The notes: generated from the letters alone by a model not told the origin. A stretch of DNA of 64,000 nt from Streptomyces sp. NBC_01465 (GCF_036227325.1 NZ_CP109467.1:8432001-8496000); one strand, 5' to 3'. Positions 32,565 to 41,978 are shown, counted from the first letter of the stretch. Numbers and translations: made by a program.

Positions 32565-35390
32565 TCATTGAAGGCCGGGTACGAGACCCAGCTCGGCAAG
32601 CGTCGTCCTGCCCGCGGCGGCATGGGCGTTCCCCGCGAGAAGAAGCGTTCGCGCCGACTGGTACGGGCAGCCAGCCGCGTCGAAAGCCGCACCGGCGGCG
32701 AGCTGCCCCGACGGGTCGCCGTCGAGCAGCGCCTGCGCCCGGTTCAACTGGGCGGTGGCGACCGGGTTGCCCGCCACCAGAATCCGTCCCGCACCGACCC
32801 GCTCCCGGGCCTCCGGGTGCCCGGCGAGTACCGAAGCCTCCGCCCGGACCGCCACGTACCAGTGCAGCCAGATCCAGGAGACCCACTTCCACACCTCGTC
32901 CGGCGCCGGCGCGACCCGCTCCAGGGCCGCGTCCGGATCGCCGTGGTGGAGCAGGACCATGGCGTCGAAGACCGCACCGTAACCATGACGGTGCTCCGCC
33001 TCGGTGCCCGCGCGCCCGACCACCGCGAGCCACTCCGCCCGGGCGCCGTGGTCACCGCGCAGACCGTGGATCATCGCAACCGATGCCGCTGCCGGTCCGA
33101 GGGAGAACGAGCGCTGACGGCCGCTCCGTTGCCAAGCGTCGAGGAAACGCACGCTGCCGGTGCGTACGTCGTCGCCGCGGCCCGCGAAGGCGTCCGCGAT
33201 CAGGAGCCAGGACGTCGCGTGGTGGCCCACCTCGGCGAACAGCGGATGGTCGGCGAGCTCCCTTCCCCACCGGCGGGCCTGCGCCAACTCGCCCGTGCCC
33301 AGGGCTGTTCCGGCGGCCATGGCGAGCGCATCCATCCGCTCGTGGGTGCTTGCCGGGCCCGGCGGGACCGGAGCCAGGATCTCGATCCGCCGCCGGGCGG
33401 CAGCGGCCGCGCCGAAGGACTCGCCGGCCCAGGTACGAGCGCCGGAGAGTGCGTCGAGGGCGGCGGACTCGGCGATCGGATCGCCCACCAGCCGGGCCAG
33501 CTCGACGGCCCGCTCCGAGCAACCGACGGTCTCCTGAACGGAGTTGTGCGCATCCCCCTGCACCGCACCGAACGCGTCGTGCAGCACCGCGGCTTCGGCC
33601 AGCGCGACAGCCGCCTCGGCGGCCGGGTCACCGTCGCGGGACAGCTCGCGGGCAGTCGCGAGTACGGCGGTCACCTCACCGGCGGTGGGGACCACAGCGA
33701 ACTCACTGGAGAAACGGTACGCGACAGTGGCGGCAGCCGCCAGATCGCGACCGGCACCCGCGGTGTCACCGGCCCCGAGCGCGGCATCGGCGGCGGCCCG
33801 GTGCAGACGGAACATGTCGTCGCCGAGCCTGCGACACCCGGCCACCCCGGCGGCCTCCCGCAGCGCCGCGGCAGCCGCGTCGCCGGCGAGCGCGGCCGCC
33901 TGCTCGAACCGCTGCTGGGACTCGCCCAGCAGATTGCGGCTGAAGGCCAACCCGGCCATGGACAGCGCGAGTCGGCACGCCTCCGCGCGCCGCTCCGGCC
34001 GGTCGGCGGCCCACGCGAGGGCGGACCGGAGCTCCTCGGCCACCGCGTCGAACCGCGCGCGCCAGTCCGTGTCGGCGACCCCCGAGAGAGTGGCCGCACC
34101 CTCGAGGCACCACACCAGGTGTCGAGAGCGGACATCCGTGAGCTCCCCCGTCGCGGCGAGTTGTTCCGTTCCGTACTGGCGGATCGTCTCCAGCGCCCGG
34201 TACCGCGTGCCGGACGCGGACGGCGTCGCGGCGAGCAGACTCTGCTCGGCAAGCCTGCCCAGCCCGTCGGTGACCACGGTGGGATCCAGCGGGGCGTCCC
34301 CCGCCACAACAGCGGCCGCCTCGGCGGTGAACGGCATGACGAACACCGATATCCGCCGCAGCAGTGCCCGGTCCTGCGGCTCCAGCAGGTCATGACTCCA
34401 GTCCAGCGCCGCCCGCACCGACCGGTGGCGGTCGTCCGCGCGGGGACCGCCGGCGAGGATCCGCAACGGGTCGGAGAGGCCGGCCGTCAGACCGTCCAGG
34501 CCGAGCGTGGGCCAGCGCGCCGCCGCCAGTTCGATGGCGAGGGCCATGCCGTCGAGCCGTGCGCAGACGGCGGCGATCTGTTCACGAGCCGCAGGTTCCG
34601 GTGGCCGGCCGACCGCCGCCGCCCGCTCCATGAACAGGGTGACGGCCTCCGACTCGCCACCGTCGGCCCAGGACAGCGCAGGAACCGGGTAGACCCACTC
34701 GAAGGGCACCATCATCCGGGCGCGGCTCGTCGCGAGCACCCGCAGCTGCGGGCAGGACACCAACAGCCGTTCCAGAAAAGGCGCCACCCCGTCACGTACC
34801 TGCTCGCAGTTGTCCAGCACCAGCAGCGCCCGCCGGTCCGCCAGCGCGGTCAGCACCGCCTCGTCGACACTGCGCCCGGGCGGCTCGCCCACCCCCACGG
34901 CGGCCGCGACCGCCGCCCCCACCCGCCCCGGATCGGTCACGGGGGCCAGGTCGACGAACCACACGCCGTCGGCGAAATTGCCCGCCACCTCGGCCGCCAC
35001 CGCCAGCGCGAGCCGGGTCTTGCCCACACCGCCCGGACCGACCGCGGTCACCTGCCGGTGGACCTTCACCGCCTCGGCCAGCTCCGCGCGCTCCTGCATC
35101 CGGCCGATGAAGGCCGTCAGCGGTGCCGGCAGGGCGGGTGCGGGGCGGGACTGCTCGGCCCGGGCGAGTTCGGCCGCGTACCGCGAGAGCGCACGCCGGT
35201 CCGGCACCTCCAACTTCCGCAACAGCGCGGAGACATGGGACTCGACCGTGCGTACGGAGATGAACAGCCGAGCGGAGATCTCCGCGTTGCTGAGGTGCTC
35301 CCCGAGGAGGGTGAGCACGTCGGTCTCCCGGGCTGAGATCACTGGAGTGGGCACCGAGCCATTATCCGTGGAGCTCTCCGTGGTCACCAC
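32565..35390 (-). CDS. LuxR-type regulator with N-terminal HTH, P-loop ATPase and TPR-like region
   Basis: About 941 residues. The LuxR helix-turn-helix is at the N-terminus (ISARETDVLTLLGEHLSNAEISARLFISVRTVESHVS). An NB-ARC/AAA-like ATPase follows, with GPGGVGKTRLAL, LLVLDNCEQ and a VLATSRARM sensor. The long C-terminal half is made of Ala-rich helices that look like TPR repeats. Such proteins are ATP-dependent activators common in Streptomyces. The start is GTG 35390 or GTG 35387; GGTGGGG lies upstream. It is divergent from the PPOX gene. The target is unknown. Confidence 0.88.
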   Translation of the reverse strand: MVTTESSTDNGSVPTPVISARETDVLTLLGEHLSNAEISARLFISVRTVESHVSALLRKLEVPDRRALSRYAAELARAEQSRPAPALPAPLTAFIGRMQERAELAEAVKVHRQVTAVGPGGVGKTRLALAVAAEVAGNFADGVWFVDLAPVTDPGRVGAAVAAAVGVGEPPGRSVDEAVLTALADRRALLVLDNCEQVRDGVAPFLERLLVSCPQLRVLATSRARMMVPFEWVYPVPALSWADGGESEAVTLFMERAAAVGRPPEPAAREQIAAVCARLDGMALAIELAAARWPTLGLDGLTAGLSDPLRILAGGPRADDRHRSVRAALDWSHDLLEPQDRALLRRISVFVMPFTAEAAAVVAGDAPLDPTVVTDGLGRLAEQSLLAATPSASGTRYRALETIRQYGTEQLAATGELTDVRSRHLVWCLEGAATLSGVADTDWRARFDAVAEELRSALAWAADRPERRAEACRLALSMAGLAFSRNLLGESQQRFEQAAALAGDAAAAALREAAGVAGCRRLGDDMFRLHRAAADAALGAGDTAGAGRDLAAAATVAYRFSSEFAVVPTAGEVTAVLATARELSRDGDPAAEAAVALAEAAVLHDAFGAVQGDAHNSVQETVGCSERAVELARLVGDPIAESAALDALSGARTWAGESFGAAAAARRRIEILAPVPPGPASTHERMDALAMAAGTALGTGELAQARRWGRELADHPLFAEVGHHATSWLLIADAFAGRGDDVRTGSVRFLDAWQRSGRQRSFSLGPAAASVAMIHGLRGDHGARAEWLAVVGRAGTEAEHRHGYGAVFDAMVLLHHGDPDAALERVAPAPDEVWKWVSWIWLHWYVAVRAEASVLAGHPEARERVGAGRILVAGNPVATAQLNRAQALLDGDPSGQLAAGAAFDAAGCPYQSARTLLLAGNAHAAAGRTTLAELGLVPGLQ

Positions 35391-35490
35391 GGAGGCGTAC
35401 CCCACCGGTGCCGAGAGAGGCTGTGAGCACACCGAGCGGGACCGGCAGAGCACAGCGCACCGGTCGCCGCCCCAGACCGCAGGAGTCAGC

Positions 35491-35946
35491 ATGACGAACG
35501 CCGCCCCCCGCCCCCTCGCCCAGCGTCGTCGCGACACCGAGCACCGGCTCAGCCACGACGTTGACGTCTGGGTGGCCACGGCTTCGGAGGACGGGACGCC
35601 CTATCTCGTGCCGCTGTCCTTCGACTGGGACGACGAGGCGCTGCTGGTGGCCACCCCCACGAACAGCCCGACCGGCAAGAACCTGGCAGCCTCCCGGACC
35701 GTCCGGGTGGCGCTCGGTGAGACCCGCGACGTGTCCATGATCGAGGGCGATGTCGACGTCATCGAGATCGACGGCCTTCCGCAGGAACAGGGCGACCGGT
35801 TCGCCGCGCGCACCGGCTTCGACCCGCGCACACTGACCACCTCCTACCGGTGGTTCCGCATCTCCCCGCGCCGCATCCAGGCCTGGCGCGAGGCCGACGA
35901 GCTGTCGGGACGCGAGCTCCTGCGCGAGGGCCACTGGCTCGGCTGA
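35491..35946 (+). CDS. Pyridoxamine 5'-phosphate oxidase-family (flavin/F420-binding) protein
   Basis: A 151-residue split-barrel protein. DVWVATASEDGTPYLVPLSFDWDDEALLVAT and NLAASRTVRVALGETRDV form the FMN/F420-binding half-barrel, and TSYRWFRISPRRIQAWREA the closing strands. Members reduce small substrates with FMN or F420. ATG 35491 has AGGAG 5 bases upstream. It is 54 bp ahead of the DUF1801 gene and divergent from the LuxR-ATPase gene, its possible regulator. Confidence 0.87.
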   Translation: MTNAAPRPLAQRRRDTEHRLSHDVDVWVATASEDGTPYLVPLSFDWDDEALLVATPTNSPTGKNLAASRTVRVALGETRDVSMIEGDVDVIEIDGLPQEQGDRFAARTGFDPRTLTTSYRWFRISPRRIQAWREADELSGRELLREGHWLG

Positions 35947-36000
35947 CCGCCCCGTCCGTCCACCCGTACGACCTTCCAACTTCCGCAAGGAGAAACTGTC

Positions 36001-36492
36001 ATGACGAACACTCAGCAGCCCGCACGGAGCACCACCACGGCCGGCAACAAGTTCGACGGCTTCACGGCCGAAGAGCGCCAGGCGATGAAGGATCACGCCC
36101 AGGAGCTGAAGACGACCGCACGCCGCAAGCCGCAGACGGCCAAGGCGGACGCGGAGAAGGACGTCCTCGCGAAGATCGCCGAGATGGGCGACGCGGACCG
36201 TGTTCTGGCCGAGGGAATCCACAGGATCGTCCGGTCGGCCGCCCCGGACCTCGCTCCGAAGCTCTGGTACGGGATGCCCGCGTACGCCAGGGACGGCAAG
36301 GTCGTCTGCTTCTTCCAGAGCGCACAGAAGTTCAAGACCCGGTACGCCACGCTCGGCTTCAGCGACCAGGCGGCCCTCGACGACGGCGACATGTGGCCCA
36401 CCGTCTATGCCCTGACGGAGCTGAACGCCGCCACCGAGGCACGGATCGGGGACCTCGTGCGGAAGGCGATCGGCCGAGTGGCGCCGGCCTAG
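36001..36492 (+). CDS. DUF1801 family protein
   Basis: A 163-residue protein. The N-terminal region is Lys/Asp-rich (FDGFTAEERQAMKDHAQELK), followed by the DUF1801 core with APKLWYGMPAYARDGKVVCFFQSAQKFKTRYATLGFSD. The family is related to small iron-chaperone (frataxin-like, YdhG) folds, but a role has not been shown for this branch. A strong AAGGAG precedes ATG 36001. Its stop overlaps the end of the facing SDR gene by 4 bp. Confidence 0.88.
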   Translation: MTNTQQPARSTTTAGNKFDGFTAEERQAMKDHAQELKTTARRKPQTAKADAEKDVLAKIAEMGDADRVLAEGIHRIVRSAAPDLAPKLWYGMPAYARDGKVVCFFQSAQKFKTRYATLGFSDQAALDDGDMWPTVYALTELNAATEARIGDLVRKAIGRVAPA

Positions 36493-37511
36493 AGAGCGCC
36501 GTGGGCCAGGAGGCTCCGCGCACAGTCCAGGACGGTCTCCCGGGCCGGGCGGGACTGCCAGCCCAGAACCCGGCGGGCCTTGTCCGTGCTGTGGCGGTTG
36601 CGCCGGCCCAGCGCGGGGGTGATCTCGCGCAACGAGGGGTCACGGAATCGCGCCAGCAGCTTCACCACGAGGTCCGGCACCCGCCGGGTGGAGACGCGCC
36701 GGCCCTCGTCCCCGAGACCTTCCCGAAGGATCTGCGCCATCTGCGACATCCAGGTGAACTCTCCCGTGGCGAGGAAGCGTTGACCTGCGGCATCGGGGGA
36801 GGTCATCGCCCGGATGTGGACATCGGCCAGGTCGCGTACGTCCACGATCTCCAGCCCGATACGCGGCACGCCGCGCATCTCGCCCGAGATCATCCGCCCC
36901 ACGATGCCGACGGAGCCGATGTTGCCCGTCGTGAGGACGGGGCCGAACACGGCGCCGGGGAGCACCGTGGTCAGTTCGGTGGTGCCCCGATGGCCGGCCA
37001 TGAAGTCCCAGGCGGCCCGCTCGGCGAGCGTCTTGGAGCGGCGGTAGGGGCTCAGGGTGGGGTCCTGGGGATCGGTCCACAGGGTTTCGTCGGTGACGCC
37101 TTCCGTGGCGTAGGAGGAAGGGCTGGCGGTATTGGCCGCCGAGGTCATCACCACGCGCTTGACGCCTGCGGTGGTCGCGGCGCGCAGCACCCGAAGGGAG
37201 CCGTCGCGCGCCGCGGCGGCCATCGCCTCCGGGTCGCCCGATGCCGAGAGGCCGAGCGGGGAGGCGACGTGCAGGACGTGGTCGACACCCTTGACGGCAG
37301 CGTCCCACCCCTCGTCCGCGGTGAGGTCCGCGACGGCGAAACTCAGCCGTCCGGCGGGGGCGACGGCGGTCGACACGGCGTCGGTGACGGCCTGTTCCTT
37401 GTCGCGGCCGCGCACGGTGGTACGCACGTCGTAGCCGCTTCGCAGCAGCTCGACGATGCACCAGCCTGCGATGTATCCGCTGCCGCCGGTGACCAGAACC
37501 GTTTCCGGCAT
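36489..37511 (-). CDS. NAD-dependent epimerase/dehydratase, extended SDR (aldehyde-reductase-like)
   Basis: A 340-residue enzyme with the extended-SDR nucleotide motif VTGGSGYIAGW at the N-terminus, VDHVLHVASPLGLS, and a YRRSKTLAERAAWDF active-site helix with the YxxxK pattern. It resembles dihydroflavonol-reductase-like or aldehyde reductases using NADPH. It is divergent from a TetR gene, with two identical operator-like palindromes between them, so it is the likely target of that repressor and may detoxify an aldehyde or ketone. Confidence 0.92.
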   Translation of the reverse strand: MPETVLVTGGSGYIAGWCIVELLRSGYDVRTTVRGRDKEQAVTDAVSTAVAPAGRLSFAVADLTADEGWDAAVKGVDHVLHVASPLGLSASGDPEAMAAAARDGSLRVLRAATTAGVKRVVMTSAANTASPSSYATEGVTDETLWTDPQDPTLSPYRRSKTLAERAAWDFMAGHRGTTELTTVLPGAVFGPVLTTGNIGSVGIVGRMISGEMRGVPRIGLEIVDVRDLADVHIRAMTSPDAAGQRFLATGEFTWMSQMAQILREGLGDEGRRVSTRRVPDLVVKLLARFRDPSLREITPALGRRNRHSTDKARRVLGWQSRPARETVLDCARSLLAHGAL

Positions 37512-37540
37512 GGCTATCCTCCAGATGTGCGAAGATTAAA

Positions 37541-37586
37541 CGGAAGCCCTTCCGCTTATCCTTCGAACGTAACGGAAGCCCTTCCG
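37541..37586. promoter_or_regulatory. Paired TetR-type operators between SDR and TetR genes
   Basis: The 14-bp near-palindrome CGGAAGCCCTTCCG occurs twice (37541-37554 and 37573-37586), within the longer repeat AACGGAAGCCCTTCCGCTT. Centre spacing is 32 bp, about three helical turns, so both would face the same side of the DNA. They lie in the divergent region and probably bind the TetR protein encoded at 37617. Confidence 0.8.
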
Positions 37587-37616
37587 CTTTGCAATTCACG
37601 CCGAACGGATCCACCC

Positions 37617-38180
37617 GTGAACCAGCCGCCGCAACGAGCGACCCGCGCCGACGCCCGTACCAACCAGGCGCGAATCCTGGCCGCGGCGAGCGAGGCGTTC
37701 GCCGAGTCGTCCAGCGCCTCCATGACCTCGATCGCCAAGCGGGCCGGAGTCGGGGTGGGCACGCTGTACCGGCACTTCCCCGCCAGGGAGGCGCTCGTCG
37801 TCGCGCTCTACCACCAGGAGATCCAGAAGGTCATCGACCTCGCGCACGCTCTGGCTTCCTCGCTGCCTCCGCTCGAAGCCCTGCGCCGCTGGTTCGACGA
37901 GGTCGCCCGCTACGGGCTGTTCAAGTACGGCGCGGCCGAAGTCATCCATGCGGCCACGAACGGCGGCCTCGACGACAAGAACTACGAGCCCTTTCTCGGT
38001 GCGATCGGCGCACTCCTCGACGCCGGTGCGGCCGAGGGGAGCCTCAAGCCGGCGATCGACCCGGAGGACGTGCTTCTGCAGCTCAGCGTGTTGTGGCGCA
38101 TTCCGCCGGGCCCCGGCAGCGAGGAACGCGCCGCACGAATCCTTGATCTGGTGATCGACGGTTTGCGCACTCGCGCATGA
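37617..38180 (+). CDS. TetR-family regulator (divergent from SDR gene)
   Basis: A 187-residue repressor with the helix-turn-helix FAESSSASMTSIAKRAGVGVGTLYRHFPAREALVVALY at about residues 27-66 and a C-terminal domain of the TetR_C type seen in SbtR-like proteins. GTG 37617 is the start nearest to the helix-turn-helix. It probably represses itself and the SDR gene through the two GGAAG/CTTCC boxes upstream. Confidence 0.9.
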   Translation: MNQPPQRATRADARTNQARILAAASEAFAESSSASMTSIAKRAGVGVGTLYRHFPAREALVVALYHQEIQKVIDLAHALASSLPPLEALRRWFDEVARYGLFKYGAAEVIHAATNGGLDDKNYEPFLGAIGALLDAGAAEGSLKPAIDPEDVLLQLSVLWRIPPGPGSEERAARILDLVIDGLRTRA

Positions 38181-38187
38181 CGCTTTC

Positions 38188-38232
38188 GATCGTCTTGGGT
38201 CAAGACGATCAATCCAGTCGTAATGATTGATC
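38188..38232. terminator. Terminator hairpin with an alternative overlapping stem
   Basis: GATCGTCTTG (38188-38197) and CAAGACGATC (38201-38210) form a perfect 10-bp stem with a 3-base loop, 8 bp after the TetR stop. A second inverted repeat, GATCAATC/GATTGATC (38207-38214 and 38225-38232), shares GATC with it, so both stems cannot form at once. Confidence 0.65.
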
Positions 38233-38296
38233 GCATTGAACGCCCCCTGCTACAACATGCGTACTCGCTCAAGCCCCACCTTCGAGAGAGGTGCGT

Positions 38297-39016
38297 ATGT
38301 CGCGTTCCCCCTTGCGTGCGTCAATCTGCGTGACCGCGGTCGCCGCCGCAGCCGTGGCCTGGGCCGCCGCGCCGGCCCAGGCATCCGTCATCTGGGACGC
38401 CGACGCGTCCCAGGGGACCGGCGTCTTCGTCACGGCGCTCTGTGATTCCCCGGGAAGTGTCACCGTCGGGAACTGGAACGACGGACACGGCGACTTCTTC
38501 AAGTTCAACAAGCCCGTGGGAGTGGCACGTTGTGAGGCGCACAGCGTCCGCACCGGCTCCGGCGAGTACGCGTTCAAGGACTCCGCCACCTACTGGTTCG
38601 GCTGGGACTCGATGACCAAGACGGGCGACGCCCAGACGGTCTTCCAGTGGAAGTCGAACGGTACGAACGACCAGAACAGCCAGAACTACCCCGTCCTGAT
38701 GAAGGTCGAGGACGACCAGCTCAAGGCCTGGTACGTGGCCCCCGGCGAGCAGTGGATCTCCATCGGTACCACCCCGTGGACGGCGGGCGCCTGGCACTCG
38801 ATCCAACTGGGCATCACGACGGACGCCTCCGGTCAGGGAACCCTCTCGGTGTACAAGGACGGCTCCGAGTTCGCGTCACGCACCCAGGCGCGGACCTGGG
38901 ACGACCTCGGCAACAAGCCTCGCTGGGGCACGTACTGGGGCACCGACACCAGTACCGCATCCATCAACTGGGTCGCGGGCCTCACGATGGGCACCAGCCG
39001 GGCAGACGTCGACTGA
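38297..39016 (+). CDS. Secreted heparin-lyase-I/PL20-like polysaccharide lyase
   Basis: A 239-residue exported protein with a signal peptide of about 28 residues ending near AQASV. The mature part is a beta-jelly-roll with CEAHSVRTGSGEYAF, SATYWFGWDSM, FQWKSNGTNDQNSQNYPVLMKVEDDQL, and PWTAGAWHSIQLGIT. This is typical of heparin lyase I/PL20 and PL7-like lyases that cleave uronic-acid polysaccharides. ATG 38297 is preferred to GTG 38291 because GAGAGAGG then has proper spacing. Substrate unknown. Confidence 0.82.
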   Translation: MSRSPLRASICVTAVAAAAVAWAAAPAQASVIWDADASQGTGVFVTALCDSPGSVTVGNWNDGHGDFFKFNKPVGVARCEAHSVRTGSGEYAFKDSATYWFGWDSMTKTGDAQTVFQWKSNGTNDQNSQNYPVLMKVEDDQLKAWYVAPGEQWISIGTTPWTAGAWHSIQLGITTDASGQGTLSVYKDGSEFASRTQARTWDDLGNKPRWGTYWGTDTSTASINWVAGLTMGTSRADVD

Positions 39017-39035
39017 GCACCAGGTGACCGAGGCG

Positions 39036-39062
39036 GGGCCCGGCGCCGACGGCGCCGGGCCC
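39036..39062. terminator. GC-rich bidirectional terminator
   Basis: A perfect 12-bp stem (39036-39047 with 39051-39062) and 3-base loop, without a T run, between the lyase gene and the facing GNAT-like gene. Confidence 0.75.
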
Positions 39063-39066
39063 GACC

Positions 39067-39912
39067 TCACCGGTGACCCGGGGTCGAGATCAGGTGGAGC
39101 ATCGTGTCATGGGAGCCGAAGCCCCATTCGTCGAGCCGCCAGACGCCCTCGCCGGTCGACGGCGAGAGGCATACGACGTGGCGCGCGCCCATACGGTGCA
39201 GGGTGTTGAGGATCCCGGTCCCCAGGAGCCTGAAGTCTCCGACGCTGTGCTGCAGTCCGTGGAGATGCCAGCGCAGGATGGTGCCGCGGTCTTCTTCGGA
39301 GGCGGAGATCACCGCTTCGCCCACGTACCGGTCCTCGCGGGTCCGGTACGAGACCGACCAGCCCGGCATGTCGGCACACCACGTCACCCGCCCGACGCGA
39401 AGGGACGAGACGACGGTGTGTTCAAGACGGCGGTACCAGTAGGGCGTACGACCGGCCACGCGAAACCCCGCTCTCAGCAGTGCGCGCACGGTGCCTTGCT
39501 CACTGTTGACCGGCACGCCCCCCGGAACCTGCCATCCACGCCCTGCTGGAAACGCCTCCACCGGGCAGTTGGCGGGGAACCGGTCACGCGTCCACCGCAA
39601 CAGTTCCGGCAACGGATCGGGCGACCCTTGCGCCTGCAGTGCGAGGATGGCGGGCCTTCCGCCCGTTGCCGCGGGAAGCGCGTAGACGACCGCGGCGGTC
39701 AGCCCTCTGCCCGCTGTCGCCACCGCGACGTTGAGGCCGGCCAGATGGCGCGGCGGGCATCCCGCGAGGAGGCTCCTCAAGGCGCCTGGTCCCAGTGCCG
39801 GCTGGCCGGGCAGCAGGCGCTGGTTGATCAGTGCGCTCAACGGCTCGGCGTCTTCCAGCTCCGCGGGTCGAATGAGCTGCTGACCGACGAAGTCACGGGT
39901 GTTGCTCGACAC
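39067..39912 (-). CDS. GNAT-like acyltransferase, function unknown
   Basis: A 281-residue protein. LIRPAELEDAEPLSALINQRLL at the start resembles the first beta-alpha unit of GNAT N-acetyltransferases; the rest is less typical and may form a second, degenerate GNAT domain. GTG 39912 was chosen because GGAGG lies 7 bases upstream; longer frames lack a site. It starts 47 bp after the end of the PP2C gene, on the same strand, and is probably co-transcribed with it. No assured function. Confidence 0.6.
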   Translation of the reverse strand: MSSNTRDFVGQQLIRPAELEDAEPLSALINQRLLPGQPALGPGALRSLLAGCPPRHLAGLNVAVATAGRGLTAAVVYALPAATGGRPAILALQAQGSPDPLPELLRWTRDRFPANCPVEAFPAGRGWQVPGGVPVNSEQGTVRALLRAGFRVAGRTPYWYRRLEHTVVSSLRVGRVTWCADMPGWSVSYRTREDRYVGEAVISASEEDRGTILRWHLHGLQHSVGDFRLLGTGILNTLHRMGARHVVCLSPSTGEGVWRLDEWGFGSHDTMLHLISTPGHR

Positions 39913-39959
39913 GTGGCGGCCTCCGCTTCCGGGCCGGACCACGGTGGAGCCGGCACCAC

Positions 39960-41978
39960 TCACGCTGGCAGGGAGGCCGTGGCGCCCGCTACAGAGGTTT
40001 CCCCTGTACGGAGGGCGATCATGGCGGAATCGTCCCGGCGGTCGGAGAGGCACTGAAGGCTGCGGAGCAACTCGGGCAGTTCTTCGGACCGGTGGCGGGC
40101 GGCCGCCCGGAGCAGGCGCCGCTGACCGTCGTCCAGGGGAGCCGTGGCGGTCTCGATGAGGCCGTCGGTGTAGAGCAGGACGGTGTCGCCCGGTTCCAGA
40201 ACGCGGGTGTGGCTCGTGCGTACGACGTCCGGGACAACGCAGAGCGGCGGGTCTTCCCCCGAACCGGTCAGAAAGGCCGGGGCGCCCTGCGCGGGGAGAA
40301 GCAGGGGCGGCGGGTGTCCGGCGTTGGACCAGGTCAGATGCCAGCGGCCGTCCGGCTGTCGACGCAGCTGCGCGTGGATGGCCGTGGTGAACGGCGTGAC
40401 GTCGAGTCCCTCGGCGACGTCGTCCAGCGTCGAAAGGACCGTCGATGGCGGGCAGTCGGGCCCCATGCTCCAGGCGAACCCGCGGAGCATGCTGCGCATT
40501 TGCCCCATGGCGGTGGCGGCCCGGAGGTCGTGGCCGGCGACGTCGCCGATCCCCAGGACCAGGGTTCCGTCGGGATGGACGAGGGCGTCGTACCAGTCGC
40601 CGCCGATCTCATTGGCCGAACGGGCGGGTTCGTACCCGGCGGCGATGCTCGCGCCGGGTACCTCGGGCGGTTGTGTGAGGTGGGCGCGTTGAAGGCCGAG
40701 TGCCGTACGGCGGGCCTGCTGGAGGTCGAGCGCCTTGCGGATCGGCCGCTGGGCGCGATGCAGGATTTCGCGCAGGAGCGCGATGTCGGTCGCCGCAGGT
40801 TCGGGGGTGTCTCCGTTGGTGCTGGTGGCGGCGTAGCCGAGGACGATGTCGTCGACGACGAGCGGAATGAGCGTCAGGCTCGTGGCGCCCGCGGCGATGA
40901 GCCACCGTTCGGTGACCGCCGGGACCAGACCCGGGGGCACCGGGCCGCCCGCCGGTAGGGAGAACGTCTGCGGAGTGCGGCGTTCCAGTACGGCGCGCAC
41001 GGTGTCGGTGACGTTGACCTGCTGGTTCAGCAGGGCGGGCGGGGCGGGAAGGCCCGGACGGGTCGCGGATGCGACGCGCCTGGCCGTGACCTCGGCGTTC
41101 TCGGGCAGGGGCCATTCCTCGTGGGAGAGCAGCAGGATCAGGCATGCGTCGGTGAGTTCGGGGACGACCACGTTCACCACTGCGGCGAACGCCTCGTCCA
41201 GGCTCCCGCCCGAGGCCTCCGCCACCTGTGCGAGCAGGCGTTCCCGCAGATGCACACCCCAGGTGTCCTCGACGTCGGCGGTGGCGACGATCCATTCGTC
41301 GACCCGGCCGTTGCGCAGGATGGGCACGCACCGCATGTCCATGTGCCGGTACGCCCCGTCGGCGGCGAGGATCCGGAACTCGCCCTGGACGACGTTCGAA
41401 GGGTCCGGCAGCGCAGCCGAGTGCCACAGGGCGCGCAGACCCTCCCGGTCGCGCGGGTGGATGTACGCGTACCAGTCCTCGTCCGCCCTCCCGTGCCAGG
41501 CTGCTCCGGTCAACTGCTCCCAGCCCGGGACGACTTCCTCGGCGGAGCCGTCCGTGTGCATCACCCACACCATCTGGGAGACGGCGGACACCAGCGCCTC
41601 GTAGCGCTGGAGCGCGCGGGTCTCCGTGGTGGTGTCCATGGTGACGACGAGGACACCGGTTCCCTCGGGGATGTCGACGGGGGTGCAGGAGTAGACGAAG
41701 TAGAGGGCCTGTTCGGGGGCGCCCGGGTCGGGCTCGCGGGTGTCGGTGAGCTGGCAGGCCCGGCCGGTGGCCCGTACTTCGTCCAGTACGGTCAGGAACT
41801 CCGCGGCTGCCGCTTCGGCGAACGCCTCGCGCGCCGGAAGGCCTACGGGCCGGGGCCCGAGCATGCGGGCGTACGCGGCATTGACGTAGATCAGCGTGTG
41901 ATCCGGCCCGGCGAAGAGCGCGACCGCTGTGATCGTCTCGTCGAACAGCTTCGGGTCCAACGTCCGTACGGGATTCAC
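39960..41978 (-). CDS. PAS/GAF-domain SpoIIE-type PP2C phosphatase
   Basis: A 672-residue signalling protein. Two PAS domains fill the N-terminal 260 residues, with DHTLIYVNAAYARMLG in the first and WYAYIHPRDREGLRALW in the second. A GAF-like region follows (VVVPELTDACLILLLS to LTLIPLVVDDIVLGYAA). The C-terminal PP2C domain has ARSANEIGGDWYDAL, LGIGDVAGHDLRAATAMGQ, WSNAGHPPPLLL and GDTVLLYTDGLIE. Such proteins dephosphorylate anti-anti-sigma factors. GTG 41978 is the likely start. No partner anti-sigma gene is adjacent. Confidence 0.92.
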   Translation of the reverse strand: MNPVRTLDPKLFDETITAVALFAGPDHTLIYVNAAYARMLGPRPVGLPAREAFAEAAAAEFLTVLDEVRATGRACQLTDTREPDPGAPEQALYFVYSCTPVDIPEGTGVLVVTMDTTTETRALQRYEALVSAVSQMVWVMHTDGSAEEVVPGWEQLTGAAWHGRADEDWYAYIHPRDREGLRALWHSAALPDPSNVVQGEFRILAADGAYRHMDMRCVPILRNGRVDEWIVATADVEDTWGVHLRERLLAQVAEASGGSLDEAFAAVVNVVVPELTDACLILLLSHEEWPLPENAEVTARRVASATRPGLPAPPALLNQQVNVTDTVRAVLERRTPQTFSLPAGGPVPPGLVPAVTERWLIAAGATSLTLIPLVVDDIVLGYAATSTNGDTPEPAATDIALLREILHRAQRPIRKALDLQQARRTALGLQRAHLTQPPEVPGASIAAGYEPARSANEIGGDWYDALVHPDGTLVLGIGDVAGHDLRAATAMGQMRSMLRGFAWSMGPDCPPSTVLSTLDDVAEGLDVTPFTTAIHAQLRRQPDGRWHLTWSNAGHPPPLLLPAQGAPAFLTGSGEDPPLCVVPDVVRTSHTRVLEPGDTVLLYTDGLIETATAPLDDGQRRLLRAAARHRSEELPELLRSLQCLSDRRDDSAMIALRTGETSVAGATASLPA

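Noticed and set aside
35850..38180. A 776-codon plus-strand frame running through three gene regions
   Set aside because: Only its last 187 residues look like a real protein (TetR); the rest is a shadow of the PPOX, DUF1801 and SDR genes.
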